Shown piece by piece: positions 11,097 through 21,330 of a stretch of 64,000 bases of DNA (its first letter is position 1; each line of letters starts with the position of its first letter). The notes beneath the pieces are model-generated. The model had not been told where the DNA came from. It did not search any database and saw only the letters and a program-made list of their open reading frames with translations. The stretch is from the NCBI GenBank assembly GCA_002077065.1, contig NAJO01000020.1:620001-684000 (forward strand), given 5' to 3'. Position numbers and translations under genes: made by a program. This DNA comes from Cryoendolithus antarcticus. Lineage: Eukaryota; Ascomycota; Dothideomycetes; Cladosporiales; Cladosporiaceae.

Positions 11097-11517
11097 GCCG
11101 CTACAGTGTCAACATCTCGTTAATGATGCATCGACGTACTGACCTTGAGATCAGCAACAATACACGACGAATCGATCTGAGTGTCCTTCGCCGACCATGG
11201 GATCTTTACGATCCGCGCAACATGGTAGGCGCTACTGGCAGCCCTCCCCGACTGACTGAAGTAGATGCAAATTTGGCCGAGGCTGATATGCTCGACGCGA
11301 ACGCGGCCATCGCACTTGTAGCGTAGCCTGGAATTCTCGTAAAACGATATACGCTACAGCATCGGTTCCACATGGTGCATCACATCATGTTGTTGGAATA
11401 AATGTCATTCACCGACACATTCGCGGTAGCATCTAGCGCTCCGCTACGCGTGTTGGTCTGACAGAAGCGAAGTCTTTCTGGCTAGCAATCCGATCTAGAC
11501 TCGTCCAGGCACTCTAA
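11097..11517. other. Intergenic, no confident gene
   Basis: This is the convergent 3' region between the Zn2Cys6 gene and the minus-strand gene. An open frame to 11326 could be an alternative spliced tail of the former (CTGAC branch at ~11140, CAG at 11155), but this is not needed. Confidence 0.4.
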
Positions 11518-12099
11518 TTAGTCTGACCCATCTATCGACATTTCAACGCTTCTGGTGTCGAAAGCAGTCGTCCTCTGATCGCCAATCATGGAGCCAAGTT
11601 CCAGGTCCGTAACCTGAACCGCAGGCTTGGCCCACACGGCCCTCCAAGTACCTTGCATGCGCACAGTACACCGCGTGCCATCTGTAGGGATCCAAGGTGA
11701 CTTGAGAGCCAGGTCTCTGCCTGTCGACGCTCCAGGTACAAGCTCAACGAGGTCCTTTCGTGGTGGTGGGAGGAGGCGATTGATCTTCATGTCTGGACCC
11801 GGGATGGTTTCACCGGTGTTCGCGTTTACTAGGCTGAGGACACCGGTATTGATGGCTGAGGGATCAAGGGGTGTGTCCCATGTGAGGAATGAGATCGTTC
11901 GCTCTAGGTCGGTGTTGTGTATTCGGACTTGAAGGGTTGAGGGCGTGGATCCGGGTACGAGTGTGACTTCTAGGGGAACGATCGAGGGTGAATCGTTCAT
12001 CTTGATGCCGACCAGAGATGGGAGCCAGGCTATGGTGCAGAGCGTTGCTGCAGTGGAGAGGACACCTATGACTGCGAGGAAAGCTGGGCGTATTCCCAT
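11518..12099 (-). CDS. Membrane-anchored protein of unknown function
   Basis: A single exon of 193 residues, starting at the first ATG (12099). An upstream in-frame GTG exists but is not used as a fungal start. The N-terminal helix (FLAVIGVLSTAATLCTIAW) is a signal anchor or signal peptide. The rest looks like a beta-rich domain: IVPLEVTLVPGSTPSTLQVR, HNTDLERTISFLTWDTPLDP, GVLSLVNANTGETIPG, KINRLLPPPRKDLVELVPG. This resembles, in style, the N-terminal beta domain of deuterolysin-type proproteins (tolerant of weak similarity), but no HExxH or other catalytic motif follows. I therefore do not assign a function. It is convergent with the Zn2Cys6 gene. Confidence 0.7.
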   Translation of the reverse strand: MGIRPAFLAVIGVLSTAATLCTIAWLPSLVGIKMNDSPSIVPLEVTLVPGSTPSTLQVRIHNTDLERTISFLTWDTPLDPSAINTGVLSLVNANTGETIPGPDMKINRLLPPPRKDLVELVPGASTGRDLALKSPWIPTDGTRCTVRMQGTWRAVWAKPAVQVTDLELGSMIGDQRTTAFDTRSVEMSIDGSD

Positions 12100-14089
12100 G
12101 GGAGATGTAGTGGGGTCGAACCTCACAGTGGCAACATAGAAAGGGAACAGAGATCAAGGAACTGATCCACTCTATTGGACAGACTGATGTTACTCTTTGA
12201 CTGCAACTAACCGAGCAACGTCCCTGTAGTGACCGACAGGTTTGCCAAGCGGAGTGGGCAGTGGTGATCCCCGGCTTGTGTTTCACACATACCCAAACGA
12301 GGTCTTGGGTCCGACTTGCCTATCTCTTCCCCCACTAGTCAAAGGCACTTTATCACGCGGGATGTGGTTCTATGCACAGGCTGAACATCCGCTAGTATTT
12401 GCTTGCACCTTTGTGCGACAGTCGCCTCGTTCTAAGTGCTCTTTAAGTTGATCAAAACATCGTTTCAGTGCTTGCTGCGAGTATTCAGTGCTCGACTGCC
12501 TAGCAGCGACATCTTTGTGCGTGGCGTTGGACACTGCATGGTGGCATCATTCAGGGCATGCTTCAGCAACGCTGCGTTGGGATTGGCACTGCTGTCGAGG
12601 TATGCACCAGAAGGAGGGGTGGCGCACGAACTCCGAGCCCGTTCCGAGCCTTGTGTCTTCTTGTCGTCACTTCACCTTCCTCCCTTCACCTCTTGGTACT
12701 CTTGGCTCGAATGACCTCAAACACCTAAGCTAAGGTACGCTATCGTCCACTCAAGACGGGGCACAGCGCTATCATGACCTTGGCATCAGGAGCATTGTAG
12801 TTGACTACCTGCCTTGTCCGAACATCCTCCGATGTGCTTGCAGCGGCGGCGAGAAGCGAGCACTTGATGGGACCACGGTCATCAGAGGCCGACAACGATA
12901 CGCGCCGACCTGTATGCTGTCGCTCTCAGGGACGGCAATGAAGTCTCGCCGAACTAATGCAGATTTGGCTCCTGCTGCGCTATGGCATTTCTTGTTTGCT
13001 GATTCTGCATTTCCATGCGTCTTATACCTGGCTCGAGCTGCGATTACGACATGCAGTCGTCACAACGACACCATCATGAATAGTCTCACCTGATGAAGCT
13101 TGCTGAGGACGCGAAAACCACTTCTCACTGAGTGGGACCGTCGGCCATGCTCGCCGTGGCGACCACGTCAACAGGCGCAGGTGTGATGAATTAAAGTATC
13201 GGAGGAATAAGCTATGACTTGCATGTGAGACATCTACCCCGTAGTGTTCCTTTCCGCTCTCTCTCCCTCTCTGCAAGGACCGTTCCGGTCGATCAATCAC
13301 CCTGCCAATATTGACTGTGTCTGATTATGACAACGTTTGATCGCAGTCCTACATATACAGCATCGCAACATCCCCTCACAGCTACATGTAGCGATATACG
13401 GCATTTTGGCTATGTGGACCTCCAAGAAGGAGCGATCGCTGCTAGAGCACGCGTGTCTGCCATGACCACCGTGGGCACATACTCCAGCTTGCACATCAGC
13501 AGACCCGACAACACCTGCGTGAAGTCCACCTCGGGATTGAACGCAAGTGGCTAAGCGACATGCCCCTCATCAATGTGACGGCGCGCATCACGGCAAATAG
13601 TTGCTGGTAAACACTAGGTTCCAGCGAGATAAGGCGGCCAAGGCTTTAAGATCTGCCCTGCGTATATGTGCAGGGAGCCAAGCTCAAGGATGTTTCACAT
13701 CGCCTCACGTCAAACCATCTCGCGTCGGGGCCTGTATCGTTTACTTTGACGGGCATGCACGACGTTGCGAGGATACTAATGGTCAAGCAGATATGGATCA
13801 TCTGGGCACCTGCCGGAAACAGCGTCACCGCCGACGAGCTGCTGTGCGGAGCAATGGTCTGGCAGAGTAGCAGATACAATGCAAGCCGGACTCCCTTGGC
13901 GTGAAGACTCCAAGCATCGAAGGCACACTGGTATGAAGATATAAGTATGAGTAGACCGTCGCTGGCGTTTCAAGTCCCACCATCAGTTCGGATTATCTTT
14001 CATATACACCTCATCGGCGTAATTCCTCCTTATCACCTCGACTCAGTTTCTTCACTTCACTCCTCATACCATCTCATCGTTCCGGCATC
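12100..14089. other. Gene-poor interval
   Basis: Two kb without a supportable gene. Short frames (up to ~92 codons) lack family resemblance. The perfect 12-bp palindrome GCTACATGTAGC is at 13381-13392. A possible TATA box (gatataagtat) lies near 13938, about 150 bp upstream of the deuterolysin start. Confidence 0.5.
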
Positions 14090-15403
14090 ATGCTTCGCTC
14101 CATCACTTGCCTCGCCGCTGTTGCTGCGACAGTGAGTGCGACGGCGATCGACCTCACTAAGCGTGCGTCACCACTTGCGGTTTCATTGACCAGCGTCAGC
14201 GATACCAAAGTCAAGATCGCTGTGACCAACACCGGCTCCGAGGACTACAACCTCTTCTATAAGGGCACCTTCCTCGACACCGATAGCCCAGCTGACAAGT
14301 TGGTCGTGAGCTCAGCTGGTCAGTATACCGTCATTCGTCACTCCATACGATGTTGCTCGGTGCATCATTGAGTTCATCATCACTTACAACCCCCTAGACG
14401 CCGTAGCTCCGTTCAATGGAGTCTTCCAGCGGATGGCTACTCATGAGCTGAGCGCCGACGTCTTCAAGCCTTTGTTGGCCGGGCAAACGCTCGAAGCAGA
14501 GGTCGAGATCGCCGAACTCTACGAGCTGGGTGCCGATGGCGAGTACTCAGTTGCTGCGGTCGGTGCCATGCCATATGCTCCGCTCAACAGCACCTCACTC
14601 AGCGGTAAGGCCTTACCTTTCAGCAGCAATAAGCTTGCGATCAACGTCGAGGCTGCGAAAGCTGCTGCTGTGCCCTTTGTCGTCGACAAGATGATCGCAA
14701 AACGGACGACCATCCAGAGCGACTGCACTGCCTCCCGTCTTACGGCGGTGCGCACCGGCTTGAGCAACTGCGCAAGACTCGCTACAGCTGCTGCCACAGC
14801 TGCATCTAGCGGCAATGCTGCCAAATTTGTACGTCGAATTGCGAGGCGTGTTTACATGACTTTTGCACGCTGATTGTGTCACGCAGAGCGAGTACTTCAA
14901 GACCACCTCGTCCACGACGCGCAATACAGTGGCCTCACGCCTCCGTGCCGTTGCTACTGATTGTTCGACTTCCAGTACCCGCACAAAGACATACTGCACT
15001 GATGTAAGTATCCCCTCTGTTCTTGCGCCGAACTTCACTGACCCTGCTGCCAGGTCTATGGTGGATGCTCGTCCAACGTCCTCGCCTACACCGTTCCGTC
15101 CCTGAATATCATCGCCTAATGCCCCATCTTCTTCTCCTACCTCCCGGCTCTGAGTGGCCAATGCCACGCACAAGACCAGGCAACTACCATCTTGCACGAG
15201 GAGACTCACGCACCGGCTGTCTACAGTCCGGGTACGAACGACAACGGCTACGGCTATGCTGCCGCGACTTCTTTGTCCGCTAGTGGTGCTGTTAACAACG
15301 CAGACAGCTACGCCTTATACGCCAATGGTCAATCTACACCGGTATCCAATCTTCCGTCGCAACGAGCTACTCTGGGATCATAGCTATCTACGTCGGCTGC
15401 TAG
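14090..15403 (+). pseudogene. Deuterolysin (M35 metalloprotease) with in-frame stop
   Basis: Five exons: 14090-14318, 14398-14828, 14887-15003, 15054-15327, 15384-15403. All four introns keep phase and have normal signals. The product would be a secreted neutral protease 2: signal peptide (SITCLAAVAATVSA), a beta-rich propeptide, then the zinc protease domain with [10 protein letters not shown] (HExxH at 15195-15209), the GTNDNGYGY region holding the third ligand, and the usual short C-terminus ending YVGC. Length without the stop is ~355 codons, normal for the family. However, codon 15117-15119 is TAA, where the family has Asn before a conserved Cys-Pro. Translation would end ~25 codons before the zinc site, so no active enzyme can be made. 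Everything else is intact, so the lesion is recent, or it is an assembly error. Confidence 0.82.
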
Positions 15404-17041
15404 ACACGTAACCTTGAATGTGATGCATGAAGATAGAGAGTGACGTGTGCTGCACGTGGACATGCTCGACAAAACGCGCGATAGAGAATGTCGATGGGGT
15501 GATAGCGCAGCGGATTGGGGCTGATGCCAAATATTTGGACGAGTCGGTAGATATTATATCGGATGATCAGCTATGGCCTCCACTTTCGCATCGTTCTTCT
15601 CATCCAATGCCCGTATCTGCTCCAGGATCTGTCTTTGCCGCTTGCCTTGCTTGTACCTGCATCACCGTCAGTGGTGTACACTTTCCGTGGATCGGTGTCA
15701 TAGGACGGGTTCGCACCCTAGGTAGTATCCGATCGCAGAAGGTAGGAGTGTGACCGGGAATGGCTTGTTGTATTTCGAGGTGAGCACGCGATCTTCCAGA
15801 CCTTTGTCAGCTTCCTCAATGTTCGCTCTCAGGGCGGTCGAGAGCTTTGCACGGACCTCTTAATCTTGCCCAGGACGACATGGTGTCGAGATTCCAACAG
15901 CAACGACTAGGACGAAGAACTGACGATCGATTGACAACGGCCTGAATCCCTTCCAATCTGGCTGTGCACGCTTCAGTGCCTTCAATTCCCATGCATTGAC
16001 CTGCTACCATCCATGCTCAATGGACGCGATACGTCATCTGAAGTCTGTGCCTCGGTCGAACGCTGTCACCAACAGTATTGTGTCGCACCTTTAACCCCTG
16101 CCATACAAGACACTCAGCAACTGCAATACTCTCTCCCACAGATCGTACGCCACCTAACGAGCCTCGGGGCCGCATCCAGGTCGCGAGATTCGCCCGTGAC
16201 TCGATCTCAACTTCGACATGAACTCACAGGTTTGAACCATGCGTCCACGCGACTTACGAACCGCTGTCGCCGCCCTCCCCGGACGGCGCGAGGAGCAAAC
16301 ACAATTGGCTTGCCGGCTACACCGAGTGCCTTCCGCTGGATGCAAGCGCACAACCTGCTCGCCGCTATCAAAATCTCCGTCACTGCCAGGTACCAGATTG
16401 CCGCGATTGGCTACTGGGCAGATTGCGCCAGAGTGTCCTGCTGCAGGGCGCAGATCTCACCGTTATGCAAACACCCCACCTCCGTCAAACGTCACGGTCG
16501 CTATCACTTGGCACATGTAGCAGGCAATATCGCAGAGCACTATCGCCTTGGCAGGCCTTGTCTCCTACTCAACATAGCAGTCGCCGCCGTGCCAAGCAGT
16601 GATCAAGGTTGTGGCGATCCTTGATTTTGCGGCTGGCGCCATCGCTACCCGGAGGCTACATCACTTCCATGTTTACTCTCCTGCTTCATCAAGACAACAA
16701 AGCTACTGGCTTTAAGTGTGCCCACTCATGATGGAGCATCACGCTGCTTCCTGCACTTACGTAGCTCTTGGCTATTGCATGGTGGCGCGTATCCCAAGTC
16801 CCAATGGTACGGGACCCTCGCACCAATGCACTGCAGGACGGGAGCAATATTGTCGTCCACGAGGTATCAGCCTATGATGAGAGATAGTATGATCAGCTCA
16901 GGTACAGCATTTTCGGGGTTGTGCCTAGCGTACGTTGAGTAGCATATATTGATCTGACGTGCTCCGCCGCGTACACGGCTTGCTGTTTTCCACCATCTCC
17001 TAGCGCTCCTCATGTTCATCGCATCTCATCGCACAGTAGAC
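15404..17041. other. Gene-poor interval
   Basis: I find no supportable exon in 1.6 kb. The longest frame (16013-16624, plus) is Cys/His/Arg-rich with no family features, so I leave it out. Confidence 0.5.
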
Positions 17042-20000
17042 ATGGGCATCCTCAAGGTCTTGTCGCTGGTAGCAGTGCTTGTTTCCCCTGCCGTTCTGGC
17101 TGTTCGCCCAAAGCTTAATGCTGCACCAAAGGTGCCCGGGGCATACATTGTCGAATTTGCAGAGAATAGTGTATGTTGAAACAAGTACATCCGCTTTCTC
17201 CCGAAAGCCTGAATCGCTCCTGTGCTTCTTTAAGTGCACCTGCGGCAATTGAGTGCTAGGTTGCGGTGGCTGCGAGTGCCTAGTCTGCAAAGCGAAGCAC
17301 ACCACCGAGTCTGGTCTCTCTCTTCAACACTGAGTTGCAGCTTCACTATCGCAGCTGCACCTATATTAGCACAGGAGCGCTCCCGACTTCGTGGAGAGAA
17401 CGAAGTCCAAATCACTTACACGAAGTAAGCGTTGACTGACCGCATTGCAGAATGCCGATTCGTTCTACCAAACCCTTGGAGCATCTGGCCAGGCAGTTGA
17501 GCACCGGATGGACCTGAAATACGACCTCTTTAAAGGAGTGTCTTTCAAGCTGAAGAATGTCGACAACGGCAATGAGGAGGCTGCGGCACAGAAAATCCAA
17601 GACATGCCAGCCGTAGCAAAGATCTGGCCAGTCCGAATGTACCCTATCCCGCGCGATGAGGTGCACTGGACGGGGAATAGCAAAGCTGCTATGCCTGAAG
17701 CTGCTTTGTTGCAAAAGCGACAAAGTGCTGGTAACAACGATACATTCTCGCCCCACGTGATGACACAAGTGGACCAACTCCGGTTCCGAGGTGTGACAGG
17801 CGCTGGCATAAGGGTCGCGGTCATCGATACGGGTGTTGACTACAATCACCCTGCTCTTGGTGGCTGCTTTGGACGCGGTTGCTTGGTGTCCTTTGGAACC
17901 GATCTTGTTGGAGACAATTACAATGGCGCGAACACCCCCGTCCCTGACCCTGATCCATACGATAACTGCGAAGGACACGGTACGCATGTGTCTGGTATCA
18001 TTGCTGCACAAACAAACCCATACGGATTTACTGGTGCTGCACCTGACGTCACGCTCGGCGCGTATCGTGTTTTCGGCTGTGGTGGAAGTGCTGGCAACGA
18101 CGTTCTGATCAGCGCTTACAATCAAGCCTACGAAGATGGTGCTCAGATCATTACTGCATCGATCGGTGGTCCCAGTGGTTGGTCCGAGGATCCTTGGGCT
18201 GTCGCCGTGCAGCGTATTGTCGAGAAAGGCGTGCCTTGCACAGTTTCCGCAGGTAATGACGGCGTGGAAGGTCAATTCTATGCCTCTACCGCTGCGGGTG
18301 GACTTGGCGTAGCGTCGATCGCGTCTGTTGACAACACCCAAGCGCCTAGCATCCTCTTGAACGCCACTTACACGGTTGACAACTCGTCGTTGAGTGCATT
18401 TGGTTGGACACAAGGCACCCCCGCGGACTGGGGCAATGTGTCACTTCCACTATGGAGCGTCAACTATAACACGAACGACAGTGCTAACGCCTGCACTGCC
18501 CTACCAGACGACACCCCCGATCTCTCCAACTACATCGTGCTCGTTCGACGAGGCACGTGTACCTTTGTCCAGAAGGTCACCAACGTCGCTGCCAAGGGCG
18601 CGCGCTACGTAATGTTCTACAACAACGTTTCGCCAGGTTCGACTGCGGTCACCGCTGTCGTGCCGGGTATTCTGGGTGTTGGTATGACCAGTACCGCTCA
18701 GGGCGCGGAGTGGATTCGGTTGCTATCCGGTGGCAGCAGCGTCACTCTCAACATCGTTGACCCAGAGGTCGCTCAGCAGTACCCCGTCTCGGCGCCCAAT
18801 ACTGCGACCGGTGGTTTCCTGTCGACCTACACGTCTTGGGGCCCGAACTACGAGCTTGAGGTGAAGCAGCAATTCTCCGCTCCCGGAGGCCTGATTCTCT
18901 CTACCTACCCGCTTGACCTGGGCGCATATGCTGTGCTTTCCGGCACTTCCATGGCATGTCCTCTGGCTGCCGCAGTCTATGCCCTTGTTAGCGAGGTCCG
19001 TGGAACACTCGACCCCAAGGTCCTCGAGAATGTTATCTCGGCGACAGCGAACCCACAGATCTTTAACGCTGGCGCCGGTAAAACTGCCGACTACCTTGCG
19101 CCTGTTCAACAACAAGGTGGTGGCCTAATTCAGGCCTTCGACGCCGCTTACACGACCACTGTCCTGAGCGTTTCAAGTCTCAGCTTCAACGATACCGACA
19201 ACTTTGTCGACACGGCCAACTTCACAATCACTAACTTGGCCAACACGGAGGTCACGTACACCCTATCGAACGTCCCAGCTGGCACATTCTACACCCTTGG
19301 CACATCGATCTTCCCCGATCCCTTCGTCAACGAAGTGGCACCAGCCGTTGCCGATATCGAGTTCCCTCAGAAAGAGGTCACGATTCCCGCATCAGGAAGT
19401 GTAAGAGTCACGATCTACCCCGATCTACCTGTCGGCCTAGACGGCTCTCGTCTTCCAGTCTACAGCGGCTACATCGCAATGGACGGCTCCGATGGATCTT
19501 CTCTATCTCTGCCATATCTCGGTGTCGCTGGCTCTATGATCCGTGCCACGGTCCTGGACACCGCCAATACCTACTTGACGACGACTAAGAGTGCACCGGG
19601 CTATGCTCCCGCACCAGGAAACGCGACCTTCGCTTTGATTGCGAGCAACGCCACGGCTAGCAATGGCACTGTGTACCCGGCTGTGGTTGTGAGTCTTGCA
19701 TTGGGCTCGCCTTACGTTCGTATGGACGTCGTGCCATGCAAGAATTCGACCTCAAAGACTCCATGGCATCACCGCCAGCCTAAGACTACTGAGTTCCTTG
19801 GTTTGAAGACACTTGGTGAGTCGTTCCTTCGCACTTCCGCTCACTGCATATCTCCATAATCGTTTCATCGTTGCTGTTCTGCTCTGAATGTACCCAAAAC
19901 AGTGGAAAGGTGATGCAGTACGGAGAAGAGAGTTGATCTTACTGATCTCCTCTCCGCACTGCTTTGCAACTCCACAGCTGCGGCTGCGTCGCCAGTAGCA

Positions 20001-20271
20001 CAGGAATGCTTCGGACTTTCCGGAAAGCAAGATTTTGATCACCAGTCAATTACTGACCCTATTCCCAGGCAATATCTACGGTTTCCCCGAACACTACGTC
20101 CCCCGTGGCGCCACGGTCTCGGGCTGGGATGGCCTGCTAGCAGACGGCACCCTGGCGCCGCCCGGAACATACCAGCTCGTCGTCAGTGCTCTGCACATCT
20201 TCGGTGACAACACCGATCTGGCGGACTACGATCGTGTGGCCTCGGAGCCGTTCACGATTAGATATCAGTAG
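17042..20271 (+). CDS. Secreted subtilisin-like serine protease (S8, PA domain)
   Basis: Exons 17042-17170, 17451-19815 and 20069-20271 give 898 residues. Signal peptide (MGILKVLSLVAVLVSPAVLA), then an I9-like propeptide (PGAYIVEFAENS, across the first intron, YDLFKGVSFKLKN). The catalytic triad is visible: Asp169 in VIDTGVDYNHPALG, His219 in GHGTHVSGIIAA and Ser543 in SGTSMACPLAAAVYAL. A PA domain (NYIVLVRRGTCTFVQKV) is inserted between His and Ser, and an Fn3-like C-terminal part follows. This is the 'minor extracellular protease Vpr-like' group common in Pezizomycotina. Both introns are unusually long for this window (280 and 253 nt) and resemble each other in their 3' halves. A decayed fragment of a related gene lies just downstream. 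The large minus-strand open frame within this gene is a shadow. Confidence 0.93.
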
Positions 20272-20529
20272 CGTCAATGAAGGCATGGAAACCGAGCGAT
20301 CATGAGCATTTTCGACAGCGATGACTTCTACGGCAAGGTCAGCCAGTGAACGCAGTGCTAAGCTGAGAATGGCTCAATAGTGGCAGAGACGATGCTGTTG
20401 ATAGTCAAGATGGACACGATCAGATGCACGTAGAGTACACCTCTTCATTCGCCTGCCCCAAGGTTCACGAAGTATTGCACATCATCGCGCAAGATTCGCA
20501 AAAGCAATCTCGCTAATCATCTGTCGTTC
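20272..20529. other. Spacer, possibly an eroded end of the protease fragment
   Basis: No intact coding sequence. A short stretch near 20311-20345 reads FDSDDFYGKV, faintly like the subtilisin propeptide (NADSFYQTL). An intron-like end (CTAATC, then TTCACACAG) sits just before the clear relic. Confidence 0.3.
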
Positions 20530-20823
20530 ACACAGACCCGAAGGATGATCTGCTCCATGGCGTGGCCTTCAACGTCAATAACATGAATGGCGACGCGGTT
20601 GCAGCATAGAAGATCTGAGGAATGCTAGCTATAGGAAAGATCTGGCTATCCCGAATATACCCTGTCCCGCGTGATGAGGTGCACTGGACGGGAAAATGCA
20701 AAGCTGCAGTGCGCGAGGGTTTTTGTTGTAAAAGCGTCAGAGTGGCGGCAACGACACCCTTTCGCTACATGTGGTTGACGACGCGCTGGCGGTGCTGCCT
20801 CCGCGAGCTCTCACAGGATACAT
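20530..20823 (+). pseudogene. Degenerate fragment of a subtilisin gene
   Basis: Translated in pieces, this stretch matches the propeptide-to-catalytic linker of the protease gene upstream (its nt ~17510-17800). DLLHGVAFNVNN corresponds to DLFKGVSFKLKN; KIWLSRIYPVPRDEVHWTGK to KIWPVRMYPIPRDEVHWTGN; and, after a frame change, QSGGNDTLSLHV to QSAGNNDTFSPHV. It carries in-frame stops (near 20608 and 20617), a frameshift near 20730, and no catalytic residues. Similarity at DNA level is patchy (the run gatgaggtgcactggacggg is shared), so it derives from an old duplication or a lost paralogue rather than a fresh copy. Confidence 0.82.
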
Positions 20824-21330
20824 GTCCTATCGCCGCCACTGGAACCATGTGTACACTTTCACAGCGCTGCATACCTCACCGTTCCCCATCACGGGAAGTC
20901 GTGGTGAATCCTTCTTCTTCGTGTCGCTCGCGTGTCAAGCTTGTCAAAGTGAAGGTAGCTCACGGGTGGCTCCATAATCCTTTCTCTATTCACACATTTC
21001 CCCTCCACATTCTATCGTACATGAGCGGAATCCCCTTCCTTTCCGCCAAACCTCTTCCTCGCCCTCGGACTGGTCCTGACGTCTCGCTTGACGATCGAAA
21101 CCATCCCCAAGCGCTCGCAAGGTCACCTCGCACAGCTCGGCAGTAGCAGGGCAGCGATCGCGGTCATGCTCACGAAGCGCAACAATGCCTTCATGTCCGT
21201 CAATTGCCGTGCCGTGCGATGAGCATGGTGCAGAAGCAACGTCGCGGACATCGCTACTCGCTCTGCGCGTCTGCTCTGACGCGAGTTGCAGCATCAGGCT
21301 CTCATCCCGGGACCTGCATTTCAAGCCCGC
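20824..21330. other. Intergenic, no gene seen
   Basis: Convergent 3' region between the protease relic and TIM44. No coding exon seen. Confidence 0.5.

Noticed and set aside
16227..16250. Second tRNA-like T-arm (ggttcaaac, minus strand)
   Set aside because: Stem has two wobble pairs and no other cloverleaf parts are found.
16013..16624. 203-codon plus-strand open frame in a gene-poor interval
   Set aside because: Composition rich in Cys, His and Arg, no motif, no splice partner; looks like chance.
17412..18413. 333-codon open frame on the minus strand
   Set aside because: Lies wholly antisense to the catalytic domain of the subtilisin; His/Arg/Val-rich composition typical of a reverse-frame shadow.
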